This document shows positions 18,915 through 28,293 of a DNA stretch of 64,000 bases, in pieces. The notes under the pieces are model-generated. The model worked only from the letters and a program-made list of their open reading frames with translations. It did not search any database and was not told the origin of the DNA. This DNA is from JAGGSN01 sp965603725 (GTDB lineage: Bacteria; Zixibacteria; MSB-5A5; UBA10806; 4484-95): assembly GCA_965603725.1 (NCBI GenBank), contig CBFDEC010000009.1:1-64000 (forward strand), read 5' to 3'. Position 1 is the stretch's first letter, and each line of letters starts with the position of its first letter. Position numbers and translations under genes: made by a program.

Positions 18915-19880
18915 ATGTCGATTCTGGATAGATTTTTTAATGGCGATAAGCTGGCGTTGGCCAAGATAATTTCTCATATCGAGAACAGAGGGGATGAACT
19001 GTCCCGGCTTCTGCCGGCGCTTTATTCCAAATCCGGCGACGCTTACCGTATCGGCATGACCGGGCCTCCCGGAGTCGGCAAGTCGACGCTGGTTGACAAG
19101 CTGGCCGAGCTTTATGTTGTCGATTCGCAGAAAGTGCCAACGCATCTTGGGATCGGCATAATAGCAGTCGATCCGAGTTCGCCGTTTACCGGCGGCGCCT
19201 TGCTGGGCGACCGTATACGTATGCAAAATCTGACCAAGTATGATGACATCTTCATCCGCAGTATGGCTACTCGCGGCTCATCCGGCGGACTGGCGGCATC
19301 CACCAGCGATGTTGCTATGGCAATGGACGCGTTCGGCAAGGATATAATCTTAATTGAGACAGTCGGTGTGGGCCAGGTGGAACTCGATATCGCCGATTCA
19401 TGCGATACAACTGTGGTTGTTTTAGTTCCCGAATCCGGCGACTCCGTGCAGGCGCTTAAAGCCGGCCTGATGGAAATCGCCGATATTTTCGTGGTCAACA
19501 AATCGGACAGGGATGGAGCCGATTATTTTGCCCTGGACATTAATATGGCTCTCGATACAAAAAGAAATAATTCAGAGTGGAATTATCCTGTCGTAAATAC
19601 TCAGGCCATCAATGACGTTGGTATCGATGAGTTAAAAGATGCAATCGCCGGGCATCGAAAGTTTCTTACTTCTGAGGAAAATGCAGATTTATACCGCCGC
19701 CAAAAAATCAAAACCGACCTGAATCGAATTCTCGATATGGAATTAAAAGCCTATATCTCGGAATATCTTTTGACTCAAAACAATCTGGATAATTATATTG
19801 ACAGCGTTCTCAACGGAGAAAATAATCCGTATGAGATAACAAAGGAAATAATACAATCGTTAAACCAGGATAAATCATGA
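18915..19880 (+). CDS. meaB: Methylmalonyl-CoA mutase-associated GTPase MeaB
   Basis: 321 residues. G3E-family P-loop GTPase: Walker A 'GPPGVGKS' (Gly50-Ser57), 'VDPSSPFTGGALLGDRIRM', 'MATRGSSGGLA', 'IETVGVGQVELD' and the specificity motif 'VVNKSDRDG'. MeaB guards adenosylcobalamin loading and reactivation of methylmalonyl-CoA mutase. AAAGGA lies seven bases before the ATG. The mutase gene follows with a four-base ATGA overlap, matching the expected functional partnership. Confidence 0.96.
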   Translation: MSILDRFFNGDKLALAKIISHIENRGDELSRLLPALYSKSGDAYRIGMTGPPGVGKSTLVDKLAELYVVDSQKVPTHLGIGIIAVDPSSPFTGGALLGDRIRMQNLTKYDDIFIRSMATRGSSGGLAASTSDVAMAMDAFGKDIILIETVGVGQVELDIADSCDTTVVVLVPESGDSVQALKAGLMEIADIFVVNKSDRDGADYFALDINMALDTKRNNSEWNYPVVNTQAINDVGIDELKDAIAGHRKFLTSEENADLYRRQKIKTDLNRILDMELKAYISEYLLTQNNLDNYIDSVLNGENNPYEITKEIIQSLNQDKS

Positions 19881-21544
19881 GTGAAATAGACAAAAAATCC
19901 GGAATTCAAGGTCGGGCAAGATGGGAGTCGGAATTTTCCCGATCAAAGATTCCTGCCAGTAAAAAATTCATGACCGTCTCATCGAAACAGCTTAAGCCGC
20001 TGTACGATCCCGACGATATCAAAAATATCGATTTTGACCGCGATATCAGCTATCCGGGGCAGTACCCTTACACCCGCGGCGTGCATGCCTCAATGTATCG
20101 GGGCAAGGTCTGGACGATGCGTCAGTTCTCGGGTTTTGGGACGCCGACTCAGACCAATGAAAGATATCACTACCTGCTCGAGCACGGGCAGACAGGCCTG
20201 TCGGTCGCTTTTGATCTGCCGACACTGATGGGCTATGACTCCGATTCCGAACGCTCTCTTGGCGAGGTCGGCGTTTGCGGCGTGGCCGTCGATACTTTAA
20301 AAGATATGGAGATATTATTCGACGGCATCTCCCTTGATAAGATATCCACCTCGATGACTATCAACTGCCCCTCGACTATTCTGCTGGCTATGTATATAGC
20401 GGTTGCCGAAAAGCAGGGAGTGCCATCACAAAAATTAACCGGCACCCTTCAGAATGATATCTTAAAAGAGTATATCGCCCAGAAGGAATGGATTTACGCG
20501 CCCGAGCCGTCGATGCGGCTTATCACCGATATGATGTCATTCTGCACCGAGCACGTTCCCAAATGGAATACGATTTCGATCTCCGGCTATCATATACGTG
20601 AGGCAGGCGCAACTGCCGCCCAGGAGTTAGCGTTCACGCTTGCCGATGGTTTCTGTTATGTCGAATCGGCTATTGCTGATGGGCAGAACGTGGATGATTT
20701 TGCGCCCCGGCTGTCTCACTTTTTCAACTCGCATACCGACTTTTTCGAGGAGATCGCCAAGTACCGCGCCGCCCGCCGTATCTGGGCGCGTCACATGAAA
20801 GAAAAATACGGCGCCAAGGACCCGCGTTCGTGGCTTTTGAGGTTTCACACTCAGACTGCTGGCTGCAGCCTGACCGCTCAACAGCCCGAGAATAATATCG
20901 TCCGCACCGCTTATGAGGGTCTGGCCGGTGTGCTGGGCGGAACCCAGTCGCTTCATACCAACTCGATGGATGAAACGCTGGCGCTGCCGTCGGAGAAGGC
21001 AGTCAAAATAGCTCTGCGTACCCAGCAGTTAATCGCCCATGAAACCGGTGTGGCTAATGTGATCGATCCGCTGGCTGGCAGCTATTTCGTGGAGGCGCTG
21101 ACCAACGAACTCGAACGTGAGGCCGAGGAATATTTCGAGGAAATCGAAAAACGCGGCGGCGTGCTCAAATGCATCGAGGAAGGATACTTCCAGAAAGAAA
21201 TCGCCAGAAGCGCCTACCGTTACCAAATTGAAATCGAAAAGAAAGAGCGGATCATTGTCGGCGTGAATGATTATGTCGAGGAAGATGAAAAAATCGAAAT
21301 ACCATTGTTAATCATCGATGAGAAAGTGGCTAAAGAACAGCTAAAGAACCTGCACGAGGTGAAAGCCAGCCGCGATAACGACAAGGTCAAACGCTGTCTG
21401 GCCGAACTGAAAAGAGTGGCTGAAACCGGCGAAAACCATATGCCGGCGATGCTGGAATGCGTGCGCTGCTACACCACCGAGGGCGAAATCACCGGCACGC
21501 TCAAAGAGGTCTTCGGCGAATACATCGAACCGCCGATGATATAG
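19877..21544 (+). CDS. Methylmalonyl-CoA mutase large (catalytic) subunit
   Basis: 555 residues: the TIM-barrel catalytic part only. Family motifs are 'YPGQYPYTRGVHASMYRGK' with 'GFGTPTQTNERYHYLLEHGQ', 'VAFDLPTLMGYDSD', 'ISGYHIREAGA', 'HTQTAGCSLTAQQPENN' and 'NSMDETLALPSEKA'. It isomerises (R)-methylmalonyl-CoA to succinyl-CoA with adenosylcobalamin. There is no C-terminal DxHxxG cobalamin-binding domain, so a separate small B12-binding subunit is needed; it is not in this window. It is coupled to meaB. Use in propionate metabolism or propionate formation is plausible. Confidence 0.96.
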   Translation: MSEIDKKSGIQGRARWESEFSRSKIPASKKFMTVSSKQLKPLYDPDDIKNIDFDRDISYPGQYPYTRGVHASMYRGKVWTMRQFSGFGTPTQTNERYHYLLEHGQTGLSVAFDLPTLMGYDSDSERSLGEVGVCGVAVDTLKDMEILFDGISLDKISTSMTINCPSTILLAMYIAVAEKQGVPSQKLTGTLQNDILKEYIAQKEWIYAPEPSMRLITDMMSFCTEHVPKWNTISISGYHIREAGATAAQELAFTLADGFCYVESAIADGQNVDDFAPRLSHFFNSHTDFFEEIAKYRAARRIWARHMKEKYGAKDPRSWLLRFHTQTAGCSLTAQQPENNIVRTAYEGLAGVLGGTQSLHTNSMDETLALPSEKAVKIALRTQQLIAHETGVANVIDPLAGSYFVEALTNELEREAEEYFEEIEKRGGVLKCIEEGYFQKEIARSAYRYQIEIEKKERIIVGVNDYVEEDEKIEIPLLIIDEKVAKEQLKNLHEVKASRDNDKVKRCLAELKRVAETGENHMPAMLECVRCYTTEGEITGTLKEVFGEYIEPPMI

Positions 21545-21714
21545 GGGTTGTAAAGAGTTCCTGACAGCGCCGGAACAAGCGATTGTTGATAGAAAAAGAC
21601 AGGTGTTTCGAAGAAGAATTCTACGTTTGAAGACAAGGGGCACCGGGCTATAGGATAAATACTTGACTTTTATCATGGCAAGTCATAAGTACATATAAAA
21701 AAAAGGGTAATAAA

Positions 21715-22302
21715 ATGTTGCCAGATTTTCCTGAAATAAAAAATAAGCTTAGGATATTAAGTGATAAATTATTACAAAAAAGAAAAAATATACATTTGGG
21801 TATATTATCAGAGATTCCAAGTACGACTATTGATGAAGGAAAGAAATGGAAGGTTGTTAGGGAAGATGGCTCGATTACTGTACAGGTTTTTAAAACATTA
21901 AAAGTAGAAAGGCAAATTGATCTTTCGGGTATTGAATCATTAACAGATAAAGAAATCTTTAAAAAGATAGATGATGTTGGAAAAGAATTTGCCCAGAAAC
22001 AAGCAAAGTTTATGTTTGCTCAACTTAAAGATGCTGCAGAGGAATCAGGTAATGTTTTAAAGATTAAAAACAGAAAATTGAATATGAATGATTATTTGGA
22101 TCTTTTAGAAAAAGTAGATTTTAGTTTCAATAAAAATGGAGATTATAAACTTCCGAAATTAGTTGGAGGCGACCCAAACCTATATTCTGATTTATTAGAG
22201 GGATCATCAGATCCAACTTTAAAGAAGAGGTTTGATGAAATTATAGAAAAAAAGAGAGATAAATGGCGTGATAGAGAGATTAATAGAAAATTGGCTGACT
22301 AG
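21715..22302 (+). CDS. Hypothetical protein of an AT-rich two-gene island
   Basis: 195 residues, no signal peptide, no membrane helix. It is highly charged with a helical, Lys/Glu-rich C-terminus ('FDEIIEKKRDKWRDREINRK'). I recognise no catalytic motif. The ATG is preceded by AAGGG. Base composition is visibly more AT-rich than meaB/mutase or the lipoprotein gene that follows, with codons strongly biased to A/T third positions, suggesting horizontal acquisition. Its end overlaps the nuclease-like gene by 35 bases, so the two are probably one functional unit; it could be a partner or regulator of the nuclease. Confidence 0.72.
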   Translation: MLPDFPEIKNKLRILSDKLLQKRKNIHLGILSEIPSTTIDEGKKWKVVREDGSITVQVFKTLKVERQIDLSGIESLTDKEIFKKIDDVGKEFAQKQAKFMFAQLKDAAEESGNVLKIKNRKLNMNDYLDLLEKVDFSFNKNGDYKLPKLVGGDPNLYSDLLEGSSDPTLKKRFDEIIEKKRDKWRDREINRKLAD

Positions 22303-23893
22303 AGCAGATGAACGCACTTTACAAGTAATTTTTAGTTATATTCTTACTGCCGAGGGATACACTATAATCCATATTTCAAGACATTGTAGTATGGAAATGG
22401 GAAAAGATATAATAGCAATAGCACCAGATGGTACTCCATGCGCTTATCAACTTAAAAGTCTAAAAAGTAAGAGATTGACATTAAATGCATGGAGGCATGA
22501 AATTCAACCACAAATATTGGATTTAGTTGCTGGTATAAACCATCCATCAGTTAATAAATCAAAATGTCATAAATCATATCTTGTTATAAATGGTAAGATT
22601 GAAGAAGAAGTTACAAGATCAATAGATGACATGAATATAAAATGGAAAAATAGTAATCAAAAATATGAATTAAATATAATCACTGAAGGTGAGATATTTA
22701 ATAAAGCAAAAAAGTTGGGAATTAATATTTGGCAATCTGATTTATCGGTTTGGAAAAATGTTCTGGAATTGTATCTTAATAACGGTAAGGGAATATTACC
22801 TAAGAAAAAAATAGCAAACATTTTTGAAAAGTTGTTTCCATTTAAAAAAAATGAAAAGAAAAAAATACCTTCAAAAAATCACCTAGCTAATATTATCTCA
22901 AGCAGTGCTATATTATGTTTAATCTCAATTTCAAGTTTTACAATGGCTAAAAACTACGTAGCCGAAATTGAAGCATGGACAATTTATCTTTCATATGTAT
23001 TAGCTTTGGTTGATAAATGGCATTTGCTAAAAAAGTATTGGGAAAGAGAATTTGAATTTGTTTTAGAATATATATATTTGAGTTTACAAAACCTATGTGA
23101 AGAACTTAAAGTCCGCAAAAATTATGTTGAAGGATTGGTTCTTGTTGATAAAGAGTTTTTTCATGTGAGAATTACATGGCTTATAGCATTAATGAGTATT
23201 TATGGATTATGGAATAGATGTAGGCATAATATTGAAGAAGATCATGAAGAATTCATAAAAGAATTTTGCTCAAAAAATTTTAAAAATATGAAGCTTTGGG
23301 GTGAAGCGGCGATTTTTCAATTCATCTTATATTTCTGGTATTTCAAGAAAATAAATCCAACACGAGAACCCGACGATTTATTAGCAAACTTAATTTATGC
23401 AATTTCAAAATTTAATGCCCCAGACAGTGCAAAGTGCTTAGCTAATACTTACTATGAAGCAAATGATATTTTACCTTATAAATTAGGCTTAGAAAAAGAA
23501 GATATAAGTATGAATTTTAAAGGGCAATCGTATACAATTGAAGGTCTTATTAACCTATATGTAAGATTAAATTGGAAGCAGAGCATGAAACTGTTGTGGC
23601 CTGATGCCACAAGATTAACTTTTATAGAATTTGAACCAAAATACAAATGGCATTATTATCGATGGCATAATGAAGAAGGAACTTATAAAACAGTAGTACC
23701 CAGAATTCCTAAAACTTGGAATGAATTAAAAAAAGAATCCTTTGAAAGTGAAGGAAAGCTATTACCAACAACTTTAAAAAAACATCCAATATTTGTACTT
23801 TTATTCCTTTTAGTATATCCGCATAGAGTAAATTCTCAATTACTCAGATGGCTTGATTCCCAAATAAGGAAAATACCAAGAACAATAAATTAG
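22268..23893 (+). CDS. Putative PD-(D/E)XK (Mrr-like) nuclease-domain protein
   Basis: 541 residues from a GTG start that overlaps the upstream gene. The N-terminus has the restriction-endonuclease-like core: 'GYTIIHISRHCSMEMGKDII' followed by 'YQLKS', giving Asp47 ... Gln61-x-Lys63, the D...QxK form seen in Mrr-type enzymes. A hydrophobic stretch at about 208-227 might be one membrane helix. The remaining 300 residues are helical and unrecognised. AT-rich composition and overlap with the small hypothetical suggest a transferred defence-type cassette. The nuclease call rests on a short motif and needs fold-level confirmation. Confidence 0.65.
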   Translation: MIERLIENWLTRADERTLQVIFSYILTAEGYTIIHISRHCSMEMGKDIIAIAPDGTPCAYQLKSLKSKRLTLNAWRHEIQPQILDLVAGINHPSVNKSKCHKSYLVINGKIEEEVTRSIDDMNIKWKNSNQKYELNIITEGEIFNKAKKLGINIWQSDLSVWKNVLELYLNNGKGILPKKKIANIFEKLFPFKKNEKKKIPSKNHLANIISSSAILCLISISSFTMAKNYVAEIEAWTIYLSYVLALVDKWHLLKKYWEREFEFVLEYIYLSLQNLCEELKVRKNYVEGLVLVDKEFFHVRITWLIALMSIYGLWNRCRHNIEEDHEEFIKEFCSKNFKNMKLWGEAAIFQFILYFWYFKKINPTREPDDLLANLIYAISKFNAPDSAKCLANTYYEANDILPYKLGLEKEDISMNFKGQSYTIEGLINLYVRLNWKQSMKLLWPDATRLTFIEFEPKYKWHYYRWHNEEGTYKTVVPRIPKTWNELKKESFESEGKLLPTTLKKHPIFVLLFLLVYPHRVNSQLLRWLDSQIRKIPRTIN

Positions 23894-24155
23894 TCCGGGT
23901 GCCAGGTGCCCCATCCCCGCCCAAAGCGGGGGTGGGTTACCTTCATACCATCTACCAAATTTTACAATTCATAACTATCAATTGATAGGGAAACATCTCG
24001 TTTACCGCAATACCAATTATTGTGGGCGGCACACGTCCCCGTGTGCCCCTTTACAAAATCGGGCAGACCGTTCCGCCTGGGCGGATGCCGCGCACAAAGC
24101 CATGTGCTCCTGACAATTATTTTCTATTATACAGCCCCATCTCAAAATTTATATG
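23894..24155. other. Intergenic stretch without a supported gene
   Basis: Contains a CCCCGC/GCGGGG hairpin near 23915-23935 and segments such as 'CCCGTGTGCCCCTT' (also near 28148) and 'TGTGCTCCTGAC' (also near 25100). These look like degraded dispersed repeats. Confidence 0.5.
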
Positions 24156-24185
24156 TTGACAGGCAAGGACATTCGTTGCTATTTT
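24156..24185 (+). promoter_or_regulatory. Probable sigma-70 promoter
   Basis: TTGACA (24156-24161), 18-base spacer, TATTTT (24180-24185), upstream of the coiled-coil lipoprotein gene whose ATG is at 24216 with AAAGGAG before it. Confidence 0.55.
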
Positions 24186-24215
24186 GGAAAAAAGTAAAAT
24201 TAAAGGAGTTTTAAA

Positions 24216-25079
24216 ATGAAATCCAAAATCTTGTTAGTTCTTTTGCCGCTGTTTTTATTGATCTCATGCGACAAAGGAAAAATCAATGAACTAAACGAGC
24301 AGGTGGCTCGTTTACAACATCAGAACGAACAGCTTTCAAGTGAAAACGCCGAAATTAAAACATACGTGGAGGAAATTTCTAAACTTTTAGAATCAGTTGA
24401 AAGTGATCTGGATAAAATCAATGAAGTCGAAATCGATATACGCAAGATGACCGAAGCTGCAGGTTTGAGCAAAGTTGAGGGCGATGTTAGAACTAAATTA
24501 GGATTAATTGGTCAGCATATTTTAGACAGCAGAGAAAAGATTAGCGAACTGGAAAGGCAGATTTCCGCTTCAAAGGCTGATCTTAAAGGCGTGAAATCAC
24601 TTGTAGCGAGCTTGAAAACGAAATTAGCAACAAAGGAAAATGAAATAACCACCTTGATGCAGGAAATGGGCATACTGGAAACCGATATTGTCAAACTGGG
24701 TGATGAAATTAAAGAGAAAGATATAAGAATAGTTGATCAGGAATCGATTATAGAAGAGCAAAACAGACGCTACTATATTTTCGACAAAGAAAAGGCGTTG
24801 AAAGAAAAAGGTATTATAAAAAAAGAGGGCGGATTTTTATTTTTTGGAAAGGTAACAAAAGTGTCCCCGAATTTAGATACCGAACATTTTAATGTGATCG
24901 ATTCTGAAAGCGACTTTGAGATTAGCATTCCTCGTAAGACAAATAAAATAAAAATTATCTCACCTCATCAAGTTGATTCATATGAATTGACAGGTGATGA
25001 AAACCAGACAACCCTCGAAATCTTAGATGCCGGGCAATTTTGGAAAGCAACTAGGTGTCTGGTTGTGGTAGTTAAATAG
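24216..25079 (+). CDS. Coiled-coil lipoprotein
   Basis: 287 residues. 'LLPLFLLISC' is a clear signal peptide plus lipobox (Cys19). Residues about 22-195 have continuous heptad character ('LNEQVARLQHQNEQLSSENA', 'KISELERQISASKADLKGVK'), predicting a long coiled coil. A compact C-terminal domain (about 200-287) is beta-like and contains 'LDTEHFNVIDSESDFEISI' and 'KIISPHQVDSYEL'. It is probably a periplasmic rod-like protein anchored in a membrane; function unknown. It lies upstream of the MacA/MacB-like pair but separated by about 290 bases with hairpins, so it is likely a separate transcript. Confidence 0.8.
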   Translation: MKSKILLVLLPLFLLISCDKGKINELNEQVARLQHQNEQLSSENAEIKTYVEEISKLLESVESDLDKINEVEIDIRKMTEAAGLSKVEGDVRTKLGLIGQHILDSREKISELERQISASKADLKGVKSLVASLKTKLATKENEITTLMQEMGILETDIVKLGDEIKEKDIRIVDQESIIEEQNRRYYIFDKEKALKEKGIIKKEGGFLFFGKVTKVSPNLDTEHFNVIDSESDFEISIPRKTNKIKIISPHQVDSYELTGDENQTTLEILDAGQFWKATRCLVVVVK

Positions 25080-25087
25080 ATGAGCAG

Positions 25088-25152
25088 GTCAGGAGCCTTG
25101 TGCTCCTGACGATGCACCTTCTCGCAGGGGTTTGATTAATCAAACCCCTGCG
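25088..25152 (+). terminator. Tandem hairpins after the lipoprotein gene
   Basis: First hairpin: GTCAGGAGC / GCTCCTGAC, 25088-25110, 5-base loop. Then a perfect 30-base palindrome, 25123-25152 (CGCAGGGGTTTGATT and its complement). Position just after the stop codon at 25079 suggests transcript ending or RNA stabilisation, though neither is followed by a T-run. Confidence 0.5.
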
Positions 25153-25327
25153 CCGCTAATATATCCCAATGCACGCCCCGCAGCCTGCTGCGGGAATCTA
25201 TGCAATCCTCTTTCACTTTCACTCACCCGCTGGGTGAGTTACCCATCTTTTCGTGTCGTCGGGTCTCCGCAGCCGATGACTTTTTCGATAAACAACAATA
25301 ATTTCATATTTTTGTGGCAAACTCTTT

Positions 25328-25355
25328 TTGAATTCATTAGTTTAACACTTATAAA
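25328..25355 (+). promoter_or_regulatory. Possible sigma-70 promoter of the adaptor/permease pair
   Basis: TTGAAT (25328-25333), 16-base spacer, TATAAA (25350-25355), ahead of GAGGAG and the ATG at 25372. Confidence 0.4.
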
Positions 25356-25371
25356 AAATAGAGGAGCCGTA

Positions 25372-26643
25372 ATGAAAAAAATTGTAATAATTTTAGTTAT
25401 CGTTGCAGTAGTAATATTGTATTTTGTTTTAAAGCCGTTTGAGAAGCCGGATGATTTTCAGGACAAATCGGTCAGAACATCAACATCGGCGGTAAAACGG
25501 GGCAATCTGATAGTTGCAATAAATTCAAACGGCATAGTTGAACCGATTTTGGCAGTAGAATTAAAATCAAAAGCCTCTGGTGAAATCATTGAATTATCGA
25601 TAGAGGAAGGCGATTTTATCAAGAAGGGACAACTAATTGCCCGTCTCGATGCAGCAACTGCTGAAAACGACTATAACCAGGCTAAGGCGGATGTTGAAGT
25701 GGCCAGAGTGGCCTTATCTCAGGCAGAAAAACAAGCGGAACGCCAGAAGCAATTATACAGCCAGGGGCTGATTTCAGAGCTTGATTTTGAAAGCGCAACG
25801 CTGGCCAGAGAACAGGCAAATTCTCGTCTGGTCCAGGCAAAAGTCGCTTTAGAATACGCCAAGGAACGTTTATCAGATACTGTTATAAAATCGCCCATTG
25901 ACGGTATAGTATTAAAAAAATATGTCGAGAAAGGGCAAATAATAGCCTCTGGGATCTCAAATGTCTCCGGCGGGACTACAATCGCCACTATCGCCGATAT
26001 GTCGAAAGTCTATATTCGAGCATCAGTCGACGAGGTCGATATCGGTCAGATCGCCCCCGCACAGAAAGCGACTGTCAATGCTGAAAGCTATCCGGATCGT
26101 GAATTCTATGGCGAGGTTTTGCGCATACACCCTCAGGCAAAAGTCGAACAAAACGTCACTACTTTCGATGTCACCATTGAGGTTGACAACGCCGAGGGAT
26201 TACTTATGAGCGGTATGAATGCCAGCGTTGAGATTATCGCCGGATACAAAGAAAATGTCCTGTTGATACCCAGAGAGGCTCTGACAGACATGAGGACAAT
26301 AGCTCGAATGGCAGGAGCGCAACCGGGGAACGCTGAAGGGCTTCAGAAATCAAATATGCCCGGGGAATCAACCTCACAGCCGGGATTTCATCAAAAGCAA
26401 ACACAAAAAAAATCCAATCCGACAAGAATGGTTATTGCTGTTGTTAATGGACAGCAGGAACTGTGGCAGGTCGAAATAGGAATGTCCAACTTTGAACAAG
26501 CTGAAGTATTATCCGGTCTGGTCGAGGGTGATACCGTTCTGACTACGATAACATCAAAGGCATTGCAGGACAGAGAAGCGTTTTTAGAAAGAATTAGAGG
26601 CCGAAGCCAGCTTCCGGGAATGAAAAAAGATACTAAAAAATGA
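25372..26643 (+). CDS. MacA/HlyD-type periplasmic adaptor subunit
   Basis: 423 residues from ATG 25372 (GAGGAG upstream); the frame is open further upstream but that part crosses hairpins and is not coding. One N-terminal membrane anchor (about 3-20). A biotinyl-lipoyl-like half motif ('GIVEPILAVELKSKASGEII', 'GDFIKKGQLIARLD') and its partner half ('TVIKSPIDGIVLKKYVEKGQ') flank a helical hairpin with 'KQAERQKQLYSQGLIS'. A beta-barrel follows ('VYIRASVDEVDIGQI'). It should link an inner-membrane transporter to an outer-membrane channel. The permease gene overlaps by four bases. Confidence 0.92.
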   Translation: MKKIVIILVIVAVVILYFVLKPFEKPDDFQDKSVRTSTSAVKRGNLIVAINSNGIVEPILAVELKSKASGEIIELSIEEGDFIKKGQLIARLDAATAENDYNQAKADVEVARVALSQAEKQAERQKQLYSQGLISELDFESATLAREQANSRLVQAKVALEYAKERLSDTVIKSPIDGIVLKKYVEKGQIIASGISNVSGGTTIATIADMSKVYIRASVDEVDIGQIAPAQKATVNAESYPDREFYGEVLRIHPQAKVEQNVTTFDVTIEVDNAEGLLMSGMNASVEIIAGYKENVLLIPREALTDMRTIARMAGAQPGNAEGLQKSNMPGESTSQPGFHQKQTQKKSNPTRMVIAVVNGQQELWQVEIGMSNFEQAEVLSGLVEGDTVLTTITSKALQDREAFLERIRGRSQLPGMKKDTKK

Positions 26644-27857
26644 ACTGGTTCGAATTTTTTAATATCAGTCTGAATTCTCTTCTTGCAAACAAGATCAGGG
26701 CTTTCCTCACAATGCTGGGTATTATTATTGGAGTAGCCGCTGTTATAACAATGATATCTCTTGGGCAAGGGGCAAAAAAAGCTGTTACAGATAGGCTCGA
26801 GGCCCTCGGCACCAATCTGATCTATATCAGGTCCGGCGCGCCCCACTCACGAGGTGTTAGAATGGCGGCAGGTACAACACAGAGACTTGATGAAAAAGAC
26901 CTCAAAAGACTTAAGACAGGTTGTGTCGCTGTTGACCCGATCGTACCTGAAATCAGGGGAAACAGGCAGGTAATTTATGGCAATATGAACTGGAATACTA
27001 CGATAATCGGCACAAGTCCAGGATATTTTGAACTCCGGAATTATCAACTTGATGAAGGCGACAATTTTACTAATCAGGATGTTAATGCTATGAAAAGGGT
27101 TGCGGTAATCGGTCCTAAAGTTGCCGAAAACCTTTTTGCCAACGTCAACCCGGTGGGGAAAACATTGCGAATTGGACGAATGAGATTTGAGGTAATCGGT
27201 TTAACAAAATCTAAAGGAGTATCCGGAGGCTGGCTTGATTTTGATGATGTTATTCTGATACCATACACTACCGCCCAAAAACGGATTTTTGGAATCAACC
27301 ATCTAAGCGGTTTAATTGCCCAAATAAAAGACGAATCGATGGTTCAGGCCGCTTACCTTGAAATTGAAAATATATTAAGAAAATCGCATCGCTTACGGCC
27401 CGATCATGACAACGATTTTTTCATTCAATCGCAATCTGATTTCGTTCAGGCCAGACAGGAAACCACTGAAACTTTTTCCTATCTTTTAGCCGGAGTGGCG
27501 CTTGTTTCACTGATTGTCGGCGGCATCGGAATTATGAATATAATGCTCGTATCGGTCACCGAACGAACCCGTGAGATCGGCGTCAGGATGGCGGTTGGCG
27601 CCAGGCGATCCGATGTTTTACTGCAGTTTATTATGGAATCAATAAGCCTTTCTCTGCTTGGCGGACTTATCGGCATCGGCGTCGGTATGGGCGGCTCATT
27701 TGTTCTTTCCGAATTTTTCGGTTGGAATACACTGATAGCGCCGGAGGCAGTGGCGTTATCATTCATGTTTGCCTTTGCAGTTGGCTTGTTTTTCGGAATC
27801 TACCCGGCCCGCAAAGCCTCCCTGCTTGACCCAATTGAAGCGCTTAGATACGAATAA
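26640..27857 (+). CDS. MacB-like ABC transporter permease
   Basis: 405 residues. Topology of the MacB/FtsX family: a membrane helix at about 20-42 ('IRAFLTMLGIIIGVAAVITM'), a large periplasmic MacB_PCD domain (about 45-270), then three C-terminal helices with 'GGIGIMNIMLVSVTERTREI' and 'GVRMAVGARRSDVLLQF'. MacB-family pumps act as mechanotransducers that move substrates through an adaptor and outer-membrane channel. Unlike MacB there is no fused ATPase, and no ATP-binding gene lies next to it. It is translationally coupled to the adaptor. Confidence 0.93.
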   Translation: MNWFEFFNISLNSLLANKIRAFLTMLGIIIGVAAVITMISLGQGAKKAVTDRLEALGTNLIYIRSGAPHSRGVRMAAGTTQRLDEKDLKRLKTGCVAVDPIVPEIRGNRQVIYGNMNWNTTIIGTSPGYFELRNYQLDEGDNFTNQDVNAMKRVAVIGPKVAENLFANVNPVGKTLRIGRMRFEVIGLTKSKGVSGGWLDFDDVILIPYTTAQKRIFGINHLSGLIAQIKDESMVQAAYLEIENILRKSHRLRPDHDNDFFIQSQSDFVQARQETTETFSYLLAGVALVSLIVGGIGIMNIMLVSVTERTREIGVRMAVGARRSDVLLQFIMESISLSLLGGLIGIGVGMGGSFVLSEFFGWNTLIAPEAVALSFMFAFAVGLFFGIYPARKASLLDPIEALRYE

Positions 27858-28293
27858 TATTGCCTCCTTTTAATTTAAAATATATGTGTTGGCATTCGCC
27901 ATAGGCGGATTCTTCTGCCAGAGTTGTCGGAAGTAACTTCCAACAGCACAAAGGTGCTCTATATTTTAAAAGACGGTAGGTTGGGTTCCGATCCGCCGCA
28001 GGCGGAGAGAAACCCGACATTTTGATTTCGCAAAAAAACCTCAGGCGAAACTGCTTTCCACATCCTTGTTGGTGCATGAGGACATACACCAACCACGGAA
28101 ATCATAGCTCCGGCAGCACCTGAGATGGACTTCTGTCACGGCCTCTCCCCGTGTGCCCCTTCTTATATAGTCGGATCGTTCAATCTGTCGACATATAAAA
28201 AAACGCCGCCAATCGGCAGCGTTTATTTGATTTTTATCCGGCTTGCCATGTAGCGTCAGGTTATCAAATCCAACGCCCGCAATCTTCATCTAA
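27858..28293. other. Intergenic region with repeat remnants
   Basis: No gene is supported. 28064-28095 is an inverted copy of the 'GGTTGGTGTATGTCC' hairpin seen at 6738 and 9954, with fragments ('CCGTGTGCCCCTT' near 28150) shared with 24030-24055. Confidence 0.6.
28201..28224. terminator. Bidirectional terminator between convergent genes
   Basis: AAACGCCGCC and GGCAGCGTTT form a stem of nine pairs with one mismatch and a four-base loop. A-rich sequence precedes it and T-rich sequence follows, as needed to stop transcription in both directions between the MacB-like permease gene and the sorting-domain gene. Confidence 0.7.

Noticed and set aside
25132..25371. 80-codon N-terminal extension of the MacA-like adaptor
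   Set aside because: It crosses the palindrome and the likely promoter, has no family similarity, and the ATG at 25372 has a good ribosome site and a membrane anchor right after it.
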